This document shows positions 26,795 through 35,994 of a stretch of DNA of 64,000 nt, piece after piece. The position numbers and the translations under genes were made by a program. The notes under the pieces are model-generated. The model saw nothing but the letters and a program-made list of their open reading frames with translations. It searched no databases and was not told where the DNA came from. Position 1 is the first letter of the stretch, and every line of letters starts with the position of its first letter. The DNA comes from Brucella pseudogrignonensis (lineage in GTDB: Bacteria; Pseudomonadota; Alphaproteobacteria; Rhizobiales; Rhizobiaceae), in NCBI RefSeq assembly GCF_002252525.1, contig NZ_NNRM01000017.1, positions 434,001 to 498,000 on the forward strand, written 5' to 3'.

Positions 26795-28105
26795 CTATTC
26801 AGCAGCTTCTTTTACAGCCATCGGGTTATTCGGATGGGTTGTCCAGTTGGCATATTGTGCCGGGATCGGTGCCTTGGTGCGCGGATCGAAATCGCCGATC
26901 TGCTCCATGGTGATGCAATCCTCGACCGGGCAGACATTGACGCAAAGATTGCAGCCAACGCATTCCTCATCGATCACCTCAAAGTGCCGCGCACCATTCA
27001 CCAGATTGGTGATTGCCTGATGTGAGGTGTCTTCGCAGGCAATATGGCAACGACCGCACTTGATGCAGGAATCCTGATCAATCCGTGCCTTGGTGACATA
27101 ATTGAGGTTGAGATACTGCCAGTCACTCACATGCCCCACGGCCATGCCGCGGAAATCATCAAGCGTCTGATAGCCTTTGCTGTCCATCCAGTCGGAAAGA
27201 CCGTCGATCATTTCCTCAACGACCTTGAAACCATAGGTCATTGCAGCAGTACAGACCTGAACGGTGCCGCAGCCGAGCGCGATAAATTCAGCAGCATCGC
27301 GCCATGTGGTAATACCGCCAATGCCTGAAATCGGCAGGCCATAGGTTTCAGGATCGCGTGCAATTTCCGCCACCATGTTCAGCGCAATCGGCTTGACCGC
27401 CGGTCCGCAATAACCGCCGTGGCTGCCGCGACCGTCAATGGACGGAACCGGCGACATGCTGTCGAGATCGACCGACACAATGGAATTGATCGTGTTGATC
27501 AGCGATACAGCATCGGTGCCATTGGCCTTTGCGCCGCGTGCAGGTTTGCGGATATCGGTGATGTTTGGTGTCAGCTTGGTGATCACCGGCATACGACTAT
27601 ATTGCTTGCACCATTTCACAACCATGCCGACATATTCCGGCACCTGACCGACGGCCGCACCCATGCCGCGTTCGCTCATGCCGTGCGGACAACCGAAGTT
27701 CAGTTCGATGCCGTCAGCGCCGGTTTCTTCCACCAGTGGCAGAATGGCTTTCCATGCTTCTTCTTCGCACGGCACCATGATCGATGCGATCAATGCGCGG
27801 TCGGGCCAACGCATCTTCACTTCTTTCATTTCACGAAGGTTCACTTCGAGCGGGCGGTCGGTGATCAGCTCGATATTGTTAAGACCAAGCAGACGCCGGT
27901 CAGCGCCATGGATAGCGCCATAGCGCGGACCATTAACATTGACCACCGGCGGGCCTTCGGAACCCAACGTTTTCCAGACCACGCCACCCCAACCAGCCTT
28001 GAAAGCACGCTCGACATTGTAAGCTTTGTCAGTCGGCGGAGCCGAAGCCAGCCAGAACGGGTTTGGCGACTTGATGCCGAGGAAGTTCGTTGAAAGATCA
28101 GCCAT
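26795..28105 (-). CDS. preA: NAD-dependent dihydropyrimidine dehydrogenase, catalytic subunit PreA
   Basis: 436 residues. The N-terminal two thirds is a class 1 dihydroorotate-dehydrogenase-like FMN barrel (ELNFGCPHGMSERGMG carries the conserved Asn and Cys regions). The C-terminus has two [4Fe-4S] ferredoxin motifs: CIKCGRCHIAC at 347-357 and CVGCNLCVNVCP at 382-393. With PreT it reduces uracil or thymine to the dihydro form, step 1 of the pathway completed by hydA and the amidohydrolase at 7899-10691. The gene starts 11 bases after preT ends. Confidence 0.95.
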   Translation of the reverse strand: MADLSTNFLGIKSPNPFWLASAPPTDKAYNVERAFKAGWGGVVWKTLGSEGPPVVNVNGPRYGAIHGADRRLLGLNNIELITDRPLEVNLREMKEVKMRWPDRALIASIMVPCEEEAWKAILPLVEETGADGIELNFGCPHGMSERGMGAAVGQVPEYVGMVVKWCKQYSRMPVITKLTPNITDIRKPARGAKANGTDAVSLINTINSIVSVDLDSMSPVPSIDGRGSHGGYCGPAVKPIALNMVAEIARDPETYGLPISGIGGITTWRDAAEFIALGCGTVQVCTAAMTYGFKVVEEMIDGLSDWMDSKGYQTLDDFRGMAVGHVSDWQYLNLNYVTKARIDQDSCIKCGRCHIACEDTSHQAITNLVNGARHFEVIDEECVGCNLCVNVCPVEDCITMEQIGDFDPRTKAPIPAQYANWTTHPNNPMAVKEAAE

Positions 28106-28116
28106 GTTTACTCTCC

Positions 28117-29619
28117 TCAGCCCTGTTCCTGGCCCAAAGGCACACTGCGGTCACGATGAGTAGACGGAGTTGGCGCATGAAGCGCGCCGCCCGACAGCAC
28201 CGCATCGGCAAAGCCTTCAATCGCTTCGGGACGTTTCGTCAGCGTCGCATGGATGGATTCAGCGGCAACCTTGCCGTCTTCCACCGATGCAACGGTCAGA
28301 TCCTGTCCACCTGCAACGCAGTCGCCCCCCGCCCAAATGCCCTCAACGGATGTGCGACGTTCATCATCGACGCTAATGCGTCCTTTGGAGAGTCCGATGC
28401 CTGAACCTGCAATTGGCTCTGGTTCAAACTTCTGACCGATTGCCTTGAAAACCTGATCGGCTTCAAGAATGAGATATTCGCCGGTGCCGGAAAGCTTGCC
28501 GCTATCGGCATTGGTATATTCGAATACTACGGCATTGACGGTGCCGTCGTCGCTCCGCTCAAGTGCATGTGGCTGCAACCAGTGACGGATCACCACGCCG
28601 TGGATCTGCGCCAATTCCTGTTCATAGGCGCTGGCATTCATGCTTTCCTGACCGCGACGATAAACGATGGTCACGTTTTCAGCACCGAGCTTCTTGGTCT
28701 GGATGGCAACGTCCACTGCGGTCATGCCGCCACCGATAACCACAACATGACGGCCAACAGGCAGAGACGCGAGGTCTTTTGCCTGACGTAGATTGGCGAT
28801 GTAATCAACGGCATCGATCACGTTGGGCGCGTCTTCGCCAACAAGTCCCAGATCATTCACGCCGGGCATTCCCATGCCGAGGAACACCGCATCATAGCCC
28901 GCTTTTAAGGCTTCAATCGTGATGTCCTGACCGAGTGTCTGGTTATACTCGATATTGATCGCGCCGATTTTCAGCACGAATTCCAGTTCGCGCTGGGCAA
29001 AATTATTGACCGTCTTATAGGCGGCAATACCATATTCATTAAGACCGCCGCCCTTGGGGCGCGCTTCAAAAATCGTCACCCTAGACCCAAGCATCGCAAG
29101 GCGGTGCGCCGCAGAAAGGCCCGCTGGACCTGCGCCAACAATGGCGATGTGCTTGCCGGTATCAGGTGCGCGCTTGAATGGGTGATTGCCGGTTTCCATC
29201 AAAACATCGGTGGCATAACGCTGCAATTCACCAATCTTGACCGGCTTACCTTCCGAAGTTTCGCGAACACACACTTCTTCGCACAGCGTTTCGGTCGGGC
29301 AAACGCGGGCGCACATGCCACCCAGAATGTTTTCTGAAAGAATGGTCTTTGCCGCACCAATTGCATTGCCGGTATTGATCTGGCGAATGAAACGCGGAAT
29401 GTCGATGCTGGTAGGACATGCATTCATGCAAGGCGCATCATAGCAATAATAGCAGCGGTCGGATTCAACGAGGGCTTCATGCTTGTTGAGCGGCGGATGC
29501 AGATCATCGAAAACATGCGCATAATCGGCCTTTTCCAGCCGCGAGCCATGGATATCAGGCCCGTTTGCGTGTCCCGGATTATCAATTGCATCAATAGGTG
29601 AATTCTCTGCTGATCTCAT
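28117..29619 (-). CDS. preT: Dihydropyrimidine dehydrogenase, FAD/NAD subunit PreT
   Basis: 500 residues from ATG 29619. It has an N-terminal Fe-S domain (CYYCYDAPCMNACP, then CARVCPTETLCEEVC), then FAD- and NAD(P)-binding Rossmann motifs (IVGAGPAGLSAAHRLA and VIGGGMTAVDVA) and a C-terminal GGDCVAGG segment. This is the GltD/DPYD-N layout that passes electrons from NADH to PreA. The start at 29619 has GGGAG at nine-base spacing; upstream in-frame ATGs at 29628 and 29670 overlap or lack that site. A RutR-like site lies about 140 bases upstream. Confidence 0.94.
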   Translation of the reverse strand: MRSAENSPIDAIDNPGHANGPDIHGSRLEKADYAHVFDDLHPPLNKHEALVESDRCYYCYDAPCMNACPTSIDIPRFIRQINTGNAIGAAKTILSENILGGMCARVCPTETLCEEVCVRETSEGKPVKIGELQRYATDVLMETGNHPFKRAPDTGKHIAIVGAGPAGLSAAHRLAMLGSRVTIFEARPKGGGLNEYGIAAYKTVNNFAQRELEFVLKIGAINIEYNQTLGQDITIEALKAGYDAVFLGMGMPGVNDLGLVGEDAPNVIDAVDYIANLRQAKDLASLPVGRHVVVIGGGMTAVDVAIQTKKLGAENVTIVYRRGQESMNASAYEQELAQIHGVVIRHWLQPHALERSDDGTVNAVVFEYTNADSGKLSGTGEYLILEADQVFKAIGQKFEPEPIAGSGIGLSKGRISVDDERRTSVEGIWAGGDCVAGGQDLTVASVEDGKVAAESIHATLTKRPEAIEGFADAVLSGGALHAPTPSTHRDRSVPLGQEQG

Positions 29620-29757
29620 CGATCGCATCTCCCATTTTTGCTTGTTAAGGCGCGGGTTCCCTTTGCGCACCTTGAACTCTGTTCCGGGCTGCGATCTTTA
29701 TCGTCGCGTGATGCCCGTTAATGACAGGATGACAGATTTTTACGGAAGGTCAAATTT

Positions 29758-29773
29758 TTTATCATCTGGTCAA
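29758..29773. promoter_or_regulatory. Second RutR-type operator, upstream of preT-preA
   Basis: The sequence TTTATCATCTGGTCAA matches the RutR box TTGACCA-N2-TGGTCAA at 12 of 14 defined positions, with an intact right half and correct spacing. An extra half-site GGTCAA lies at 29748-29753. It stands between the divergent-facing end of the DMT gene terminator and preT. It links the detached dehydrogenase genes to the regulator at 10902. Confidence 0.6.
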
Positions 29774-29803
29774 TTTATGACTTTTAGGCACCACAAATGT
29801 AGA

Positions 29804-29833
29804 AAAGGCCCGGCTTTGGAAGCACGGGCCTTT
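29804..29833 (-). terminator. Terminator of the DMT transporter gene
   Basis: Arms AAAGGCCCG/CGGGCCTTT with a 12-base loop, followed by TTTTC on the minus strand. It is 23 bases past the transporter stop codon. Confidence 0.7.
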
Positions 29834-29855
29834 GTAACTTGATGGGAGCATAAAA

Positions 29856-30800
29856 TCAGATTGTCTCTGACTTGATAATATTGTTGTCAGAGGTTTCGTC
29901 TGTCTCAGCGCCCGGGAAAGCTTCAGCTTCTTTAGGAAGGGCAGGGCGTGAGCTTAGCACCAGCGCACAGCCAGCAATGATGACGGCCGCTCCGACAAAC
30001 TGGATGATGGAGAGCTGTTCTTTCAGGAAAACCGCGCCCACCAGAACCGCAATCACGGTGACTGCAAATTCTACGCTAATGGCTTTTGTTGGTCCGACGT
30101 TTCCGACCAGTCTGAAATAAAGCACATAGGTGAGGGCGCTCATCACGCAGGCCGAAATCAGCAGGTAGATGAAGTCAACAAGTCCCGGCATAGCTGGTAC
30201 AGGGATGGCAACGATCAGTGGCAAAGTCAGGATGCCGCCAAAGACGAATGCGCCAATGGTGGTTTCCCATGAGCCAGTGGTTGAAAGGCGACGGCTTGCA
30301 TAATTGCTGCCGAAAGCTGCCGAGAAGCAGGAGAAAAGTACAGCCACACAGCCCATGATAAATTCAGGCGTAACCGCAACTGCCGGGAAGCCGACCAGAA
30401 GCACGATGCCCGTCACACCGAGCAGCAGACCGATCAGGCCGCGTGATGTAATGCGCTCAAGCCCCCAGAGCTGGCTGATGACCATCGAAAAAAGCGGAAT
30501 GGATGCAACGCAGATCGCGGCCATCGCCGTTCCAATGAGTGGTGTTCCGTAGGAAAGGCCGATCAGCTGGCCCGCAACGGTGGTTGCACCAACAACGGCA
30601 AAGGGTTTCCATCCAGCGTGAAAATCAAGCTTGCGCCCGGAAAGTTTGGCGATTGCAAACAGTGTTCCTGCGGCAATGAAGGAGCGGAAGGCAACGGCGC
30701 CCACCCAGCCGAAGGCCTCGACCACGCGCAGCACCACGAGGAACGATAGCCCCCATGCAATGGCTAGGAAAATATAGGTCGCGGTGTCTCTGGGTTTCAT
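29856..30800 (-). CDS. DMT-superfamily transporter (EamA/RhaT type)
   Basis: 314 residues with ten predicted membrane helices arranged as two EamA repeats, and a short acidic C-terminal tail. Typical members export amino acids or other small metabolites. No neighbour specifies the cargo. It is monocistronic, with its own terminator, and is transcribed in the same direction as the coxG-like gene 100 bases upstream. Confidence 0.85.
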   Translation of the reverse strand: MKPRDTATYIFLAIAWGLSFLVVLRVVEAFGWVGAVAFRSFIAAGTLFAIAKLSGRKLDFHAGWKPFAVVGATTVAGQLIGLSYGTPLIGTAMAAICVASIPLFSMVISQLWGLERITSRGLIGLLLGVTGIVLLVGFPAVAVTPEFIMGCVAVLFSCFSAAFGSNYASRRLSTTGSWETTIGAFVFGGILTLPLIVAIPVPAMPGLVDFIYLLISACVMSALTYVLYFRLVGNVGPTKAISVEFAVTVIAVLVGAVFLKEQLSIIQFVGAAVIIAGCALVLSSRPALPKEAEAFPGAETDETSDNNIIKSETI

Positions 30801-30900
30801 GCCGATAGGCCTTCATCATGCTGCTGGATTATCGACTACCTCATAGGGACGAAAAGCAAAAACGCTTTCCCATCTATTCTCATACCATCTTGGAATGAAA

Positions 30901-31374
30901 TTATGCCGTTTTTGCAGCGGCATTTTGTGCCGCTTTTTGTGCCGCCGCAGCACCGATATTGGCAAAGAAGCGATCCGCAATCTTGCGGGCGACCGAACCG
31001 AGCAGTTTCGACCCAAGTTGTGCGATCTTGCCACCAGCATCGCCACGGATCACGTAGCTCAGGATCGTGTCATTGCCATCTTCAGTCAGAGTCACGTCGG
31101 TGTCGCCATGCGCAAAGCCGGCAATAGAGCCTTCACCGCGCCCGGAGATCGTATAGGAGGCAGGCGGGTTCATGTTGGAGAGTTCAAGCATTCCATGGAA
31201 ACGCACTTTGATCACACCGAGGCTGACTTTCAGCGCGGCTCGAATTTCTGTTTCAGACAGACGTTCCAGATCTTCGCAGCCGGGAATGCAGTTTTTTAGC
31301 GTATCGATGTCGTTGAGTGCGTCCCAGACGGCCTGCCGGGGTGCGCTAATTCTCTCTTCTCCGACGAGGTCCAT
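30901..31374 (-). CDS. CoxG-like SRPBCC protein
   Basis: 157 residues of the carbon-monoxide-dehydrogenase subunit G family (SRPBCC/START fold): PRQAVWDALNDIDTLKNCIP near the start, NPPASYTISGRGEG in the middle and an Ala/Lys-rich tail. In CO-oxidising bacteria CoxG anchors the dehydrogenase to the membrane, but no coxLMS genes are here. It is therefore a stand-alone member of unknown partner, as is common in this order. Confidence 0.82.
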   Translation of the reverse strand: MDLVGEERISAPRQAVWDALNDIDTLKNCIPGCEDLERLSETEIRAALKVSLGVIKVRFHGMLELSNMNPPASYTISGRGEGSIAGFAHGDTDVTLTEDGNDTILSYVIRGDAGGKIAQLGSKLLGSVARKIADRFFANIGAAAAQKAAQNAAAKTA

Positions 31375-31528
31375 GCTTTGACTAAACTCCTGATCAACCT
31401 AAATTGATGCATATGCATATATGGAACCACATCAAAAGGAAAATTTCTGTAATTTAACGGATGCATTTCTCGAATAAACTGCTTAATTATCCGCAATTAA
31501 ATCGATTTGATTGACTGGGAGTACCATC

Positions 31529-33178
31529 ATGGCAAGAGACACGGCGAAGCTTGAAGCAACGGTCGCAAAGCTGAAGAAACATTGGGCGGAATCTGCACCA
31601 AAAGACATGCGTGCCGCATTCAAAGCCGATCCGGGCCGTTTTGAGCGTTATTCGCTGTCGCTTCATGATCTGCTGTTCGACTGGTCGAAGGCCCGCGTCA
31701 ATGATGAGACGGTTGCACTTCTGACCGAACTTGCAAAGGCGGCTGATGTTGAAGGCCGTCGCGCTGCAATGTTTGCAGGTGAGCACATCAACAACACCGA
31801 AGATCGCGCTGTTCTGCATGTGGCCCTTCGCGACACCACGTCGAAAGAAGTGCTGGTCGATGGCCACAACGTCCTGCCGGACGTGAAGGAAGTGCTCGAC
31901 CGTATGGCTGCCTTCTCCGATGGCATCCGCTCCGGCTCCATCAAGGGTGCGACAGGCAAGAAGATCACCGATATCGTCAATATCGGGATCGGCGGTTCCG
32001 ATCTCGGCCCGGTCATGGCGACGATTGCGCTTTCGCCTTACCATGATGGCCCACGCGCACATTATGTGTCGAACATCGATGGCGCGCATATTGCCGACAC
32101 GCTCAATGTGCTTGATCCGGCAACGACACTCATCATCGTAGCGTCGAAGACCTTCACCACCATCGAAACCATGACCAACGCGCAGACCGCGCGCAAATGG
32201 ATTGCGGATGCTCTGGGTGAAGATGCCGTTGGTGCACATTTTGCTGCCGTCTCGACCGCGCTTGATAAGGTTGCCGCATTCGGTATCGGCGAAGAGCGCG
32301 TCTTTGGTTTCTGGGATTGGGTCGGCGGTCGTTATTCGGTCTGGTCGGCGATTGGCCTGCCAGTGATGATCGCTATTGGTGCAGATAATTTCCGCAAGTT
32401 CCTTGCTGGCGCACATTCGATGGACGTGCATTTCCGTGATGCGCCGCTGGAAAAGAACCTGCCAATCTGGCTCGGCCTTATCGGCTATTGGCACCGCGCT
32501 ATCTGCGATTATTCCAGCCGCGCAGTCATCCCTTATGATCAGCGTTTGGCGCGTGTTCCAGCCTATCTCCAGCAGCTCGACATGGAATCGAACGGCAAGA
32601 GCGTGACGGTTGACGGCAAGCCGGTTTCCGGCCCAACGGGTCCGGTTGTCTGGGGTGAGCCTGGTACGAATGGCCAGCACGCTTTCTTCCAGCTGCTGCA
32701 TCAGGGCACCGACACCATTCCGCTCGAATTCATCGTTGCGGCAAAGGGCCATGAAAAGCATCTTGATCATCAGCACGAAATGTTGCTCGCCAACTGCCTT
32801 GCGCAGTCGGAAGCCTTGATGAAGGGCCGTACGCTCGATGAAGCCCGCGCGCAGCTCCAGTCTAAGAAGCTGCCCGAAGCGGAAGTCGAACGCATTGCAC
32901 CGCATCGCGTGTTCTCCGGTAACCGTCCGTCGCTCACCCTTGTTCACGACAAGCTGGATCCGTTTGCATTCGGTCGCCTGATCGCTCTTTACGAACATCG
33001 CGTGTTCGTGGAAGCGCAGATTTTCGGCATCAATGCGTTTGACCAGTGGGGCGTGGAACTTGGCAAGGAACTCGCAACCGAGCTTCTTCCGGTTGTTTCG
33101 GGTGCCGAATCTGCTGAAGGCAAAGACGCTTCGACAGTGGGCCTCGTTGCCCATTTGCATGCACGCCGCAAAGCCTGA
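31529..33178 (+). CDS. pgi: Glucose-6-phosphate isomerase
   Basis: 549 residues. It interconverts glucose 6-phosphate and fructose 6-phosphate in the cytosol. Family landmarks are visible: GIGGSDLGP (phosphate binding), [14 protein letters not shown] (signature 1) and the catalytic Glu/His/Lys regions [15 protein letters not shown] and [10 protein letters not shown]. The ATG at 31529 follows TGGGAG at seven bases; a TTG six codons upstream is less likely. It is monocistronic with a strong terminator. Confidence 0.97.
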   Translation: MARDTAKLEATVAKLKKHWAESAPKDMRAAFKADPGRFERYSLSLHDLLFDWSKARVNDETVALLTELAKAADVEGRRAAMFAGEHINNTEDRAVLHVALRDTTSKEVLVDGHNVLPDVKEVLDRMAAFSDGIRSGSIKGATGKKITDIVNIGIGGSDLGPVMATIALSPYHDGPRAHYVSNIDGAHIADTLNVLDPATTLIIVASKTFTTIETMTNAQTARKWIADALGEDAVGAHFAAVSTALDKVAAFGIGEERVFGFWDWVGGRYSVWSAIGLPVMIAIGADNFRKFLAGAHSMDVHFRDAPLEKNLPIWLGLIGYWHRAICDYSSRAVIPYDQRLARVPAYLQQLDMESNGKSVTVDGKPVSGPTGPVVWGEPGTNGQHAFFQLLHQGTDTIPLEFIVAAKGHEKHLDHQHEMLLANCLAQSEALMKGRTLDEARAQLQSKKLPEAEVERIAPHRVFSGNRPSLTLVHDKLDPFAFGRLIALYEHRVFVEAQIFGINAFDQWGVELGKELATELLPVVSGAESAEGKDASTVGLVAHLHARRKA

Positions 33179-33202
33179 TATTACAAACAGGTGGATAAGG
33201 AT

Positions 33203-33233
33203 AAAGCCGGGTTTCACACCCGGCTTTTTTTCC
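33203..33233 (+). terminator. Intrinsic terminator of pgi
   Basis: Ten-base arms AAAGCCGGGT/ACCCGGCTTT, a five-base loop and a run of T. It lies 25 bases after the pgi stop. Confidence 0.85.
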
Positions 33234-33271
33234 GTCTAGGTATGAAGTGCTGAATGAAAATGGGAACTGAA

Positions 33272-34333
33272 ATGAAGACCGAGATTATCGAGTTTGCCGG
33301 CGATGTACCGGGTAACGCCATTGAACTGCGTGTGCTGCGCTTTGCAGGCAAAGACAGCGATGCACCGACCGCCTATCTGCAATCGTCGCTGCATGGCGGT
33401 GAATTACCGGGACAGGCTGCTCTGCATTTTCTCGTTCCGATGCTGAAAAAAGCATCTGAAGAAGGCCGCATTCTCGGCAATATCACGGTTATCCCACAGG
33501 CAAATCCGATTGGCTCGAACCAGTGGCAGGCACATCAGCATCTGGGCCGTTTCGAGTTTTTCTCGGCGGTTAATTTCAATCGCGCTTTCCCGCTGCTGCC
33601 GGATTTCGACACGTCTGAATTGCCCGGCCCGGACGCGCCGGTAGCGCTTGCACAGCGTCTGAAAAGCACACTTCTGAAGCTTGCTCTCGAAAATGACATT
33701 GTGCTCGATCTTCATTGCGATGATGAAAGCGAAAACTACGTCTATATCGCCAAGGAATTTGTGGAAGACATGAAGGATCTGGCCGTGGCACTCGGCTCGA
33801 CCGCGATCCTCGCATGGGACACGACAGCGGATGCAGCTTTTGAGGAAGCCTGCGCGCATCCTGTTCTGCAATTGCCTGCCGATAAGCGCAACATGAAGCG
33901 CCGCGCCGTCACTACGGTTGAATTCCGGGGCTTAAGCGATGTCTATGCTGACATGGGCAAAGGTGATGCCGAAGGCCTTTACAAGTTCCTCGTCCATCGT
34001 GGTGTCATTGTCGACGAAAGCGTAAAGCTCGATCTCGACTACAAGGGCCTCATCACGCCGCTTGAAAATGTAGAGATGCTGCGCGCGCCGGAAGGCGGTA
34101 TGGTGCTTTATCATGTGGTTCCGGGCGATGTGGTGGAGGCGGGTGCAAAGCTTGTGACCGTCGTGACCCGTCCGGGTGAACCGGAAGGCGACATTACGCT
34201 GACCGCGCCGCAGGCAGGCCGTATTCTCACGCGCCGGACACTGCGTTATGTCCGCCGTGGTGACGATTTGCTGAAACTGCTCGGCTCAAAGCCTTCGGCA
34301 GTCAAGAAACGTTCCGGTGCGTTAGAGGCATGA
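33272..34333 (+). CDS. Succinylglutamate desuccinylase/aspartoacylase-family zinc deacylase
   Basis: 353 residues from ATG 33272, which has GGGA seven bases before it; an in-frame ATG at 33254 would add six residues. M14-like carboxypeptidase fold with the zinc ligands HGGE (SSLHGGELPG) and DLHCDDES. The C-terminal third has a beta-rich biotinyl/lipoyl-like extension (APEGGMVLYHVVPGDVVEAG). Members remove acyl groups from amino acids or other amines; the substrate is not evident. The HAD phosphatase gene starts inside its stop (ATGA), so the two are coupled. Confidence 0.85.
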   Translation: MKTEIIEFAGDVPGNAIELRVLRFAGKDSDAPTAYLQSSLHGGELPGQAALHFLVPMLKKASEEGRILGNITVIPQANPIGSNQWQAHQHLGRFEFFSAVNFNRAFPLLPDFDTSELPGPDAPVALAQRLKSTLLKLALENDIVLDLHCDDESENYVYIAKEFVEDMKDLAVALGSTAILAWDTTADAAFEEACAHPVLQLPADKRNMKRRAVTTVEFRGLSDVYADMGKGDAEGLYKFLVHRGVIVDESVKLDLDYKGLITPLENVEMLRAPEGGMVLYHVVPGDVVEAGAKLVTVVTRPGEPEGDITLTAPQAGRILTRRTLRYVRRGDDLLKLLGSKPSAVKKRSGALEA

Positions 34334-35058
34334 GTGCATCCCTTTCCTCCGAAAAGTTGAAATCAATCCGTGCCATCCTGTTCGATAAGGATGGCACATT
34401 GATCGATTTTGACCGCACATGGTTTACCGTGTCGTGGAACCTCGCGCAGCGCACCGCCAATGGCGATGAGCATCGTGCACGCTCGCTGCTCGACGCTGGC
34501 GGTTATGACTGGGAAGCATCGCGTTTTCGCGCCAATTCGGTGATTGCTGCCGGTACGGTCGAAGACATCGTTCAGCTCTGGCACCCGGATATTGACGAGG
34601 CTGGTTTCAAAGCCAAGATCGCTGAGTTTGACAGTTATACGGTTGCTGAAGGTGCGCGTTCTGCGGTTGCAATTGAAGGCTTGAAGGAAACCTTGGAAAC
34701 CCTTCGTGAAATGGGTTTTGTCCTTGGCATTGCGACTAACGATTCAGAAGCGGGCGCCCATGCCACAGCCAAGGCGCTGGGGATCGACCATTTGTTTGAT
34801 GTCGTGATCGGCTATGACACGGCAGAGCGCCCAAAGCCATTTGCAGACCCATTGCTCTATTTTGCGAAAAAAGTGGGCCTTGAACCGGGCGCAATCGCCA
34901 TGGTCGGCGATAATCTGCACGATCTAGAAACGGCACATGCTGCAAAAGCTGGTCTTGGTGTTGGCGTTCTGTCCGGCAACAGCCCACGCGAAGCGCTTGA
35001 GCCTCACGCCGATGTGGTGCTTGATTCCATCGCTGATCTGCCAGCTTTGTTCAAATGA
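34330..35058 (+). CDS. HAD-superfamily phosphatase (phosphoglycolate phosphatase-like)
   Basis: 242 residues. The HAD motifs are complete: motif I DKDGTLIDFD, motif II IATND, motif III lysine in ERPKPFADP and motif IV MVGDNLHDLE. An alpha-helical cap (C1) lies between motifs I and II, as in Gph-type enzymes. It overlaps the deacylase gene by four bases. Its last 55 bases overlap the convergent alpha/beta hydrolase gene. Confidence 0.88.
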   Translation: MSASLSSEKLKSIRAILFDKDGTLIDFDRTWFTVSWNLAQRTANGDEHRARSLLDAGGYDWEASRFRANSVIAAGTVEDIVQLWHPDIDEAGFKAKIAEFDSYTVAEGARSAVAIEGLKETLETLREMGFVLGIATNDSEAGAHATAKALGIDHLFDVVIGYDTAERPKPFADPLLYFAKKVGLEPGAIAMVGDNLHDLETAHAAKAGLGVGVLSGNSPREALEPHADVVLDSIADLPALFK

Positions 35059-35912
35059 TCCTGGCTGGATGGTAAAACGCCATCCAGCAGCCATTCTGTC
35101 ATTTCCGGCCAAAGACTTTGAGAAAATCGCGAGCGGAAAAAGCCGAGATGACCGATTGGCTGGCCGCCAGTGTCGGCTGGTGAATACCAGCGCTGCTCAA
35201 TCGGCGCGCTGATATGATAGCTTAAAAAGTGATTGACGGCGCGCCGCGTTCCCCATTGATCATCTTCCAGTCCGACTGCAAGAACAGGCATTTTGACCTT
35301 GGCCAAAAGCTCAGCTGCGCCAAGCTGCGGATCGTCAAAGAAATAGTTCTTCATCCGGCACCACCGCGCCCAATCGCGGAATACCGATCCGGGGATTGGC
35401 TCGCCATTCATCCAGCGTGGCATATTAGGTGTGAGGTAGGAGACAGGCACGCCAACGATATTCATGCGTGGCCAGACCCATTTATCGTCCAGAAGATGCA
35501 CTGCACCCGACATGGTTGCCACCATGCCATAACGTGAGAAACCGCTGGAACAATCAGAAATGCCCAATGCCTGTCCGCCAAACGATTGGCCGATGCCAAC
35601 CGTCTCATGTCCTGGCGCAACTGCCTGCAAACAGCGGAGTGCGGCAGGAAAATCCTTAACGGCCCAATCCTTGAAACGGATTTCGGGTACTGCTTTGCGG
35701 GCACGGCGGGAAGCGGCGACGCCACGATAATCGTAAGTTAGAACCGCGCGCGCACCGTTGGCGATGAGGTGCTTGGCAAAGGCGGAATAAAAGCCTTGCG
35801 GCACGGCGGTTGCCGATGAAATCAGCACAAGGGGCTTTCTGCCTTCGCCATGGAACAGCTGCCCACAAAGTGGGAAGCCGTCGCTGGCTTCAAAGGTGAC
35901 TTCTTCAATCAT
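35004..35912 (-). CDS. Alpha/beta hydrolase
   Basis: 302 residues starting at ATG 35912 (AAGGGA upstream). The nucleophile elbow is GQSFGG (GxSxG) near residue 110, and an oxyanion-type ISSATAVPQG lies earlier. It resembles the COG4757-type serine aminopeptidase-like hydrolases. The 3' end runs 55 bases into the end of the opposing HAD gene. It is 82 bases downstream of fadD on the same strand and could be a lipid- or ester-processing partner, but this is only inference. Confidence 0.82.
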   Translation of the reverse strand: MIEEVTFEASDGFPLCGQLFHGEGRKPLVLISSATAVPQGFYSAFAKHLIANGARAVLTYDYRGVAASRRARKAVPEIRFKDWAVKDFPAALRCLQAVAPGHETVGIGQSFGGQALGISDCSSGFSRYGMVATMSGAVHLLDDKWVWPRMNIVGVPVSYLTPNMPRWMNGEPIPGSVFRDWARWCRMKNYFFDDPQLGAAELLAKVKMPVLAVGLEDDQWGTRRAVNHFLSYHISAPIEQRWYSPADTGGQPIGHLGFFRSRFSQSLWPEMTEWLLDGVLPSSQDHLNKAGRSAMESSTTSA

Positions 35913-35945
35913 CGGCCCATTCCCTTTGACACAATGCTCTGCCGT

Positions 35946-35967
35946 CTGCGGCTCAGTAGAGCCGCAG
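35946..35967. other. Hairpin between fadD and the alpha/beta hydrolase gene
   Basis: Perfect nine-base arms CTGCGGCTC/GAGCCGCAG with a four-base loop. It has no clear T-tract on the minus strand, so it may be a processing or attenuation structure rather than a full terminator. Confidence 0.5.
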
Positions 35968-35994
35968 TTTGTCATCCTTAATGATTGAGACTGT

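Noticed and set aside
31487-33217. 576-codon minus-strand frame across pgi
   Set aside because: Cys/Arg/His-rich shadow of a highly conserved enzyme, with no recognisable domain.
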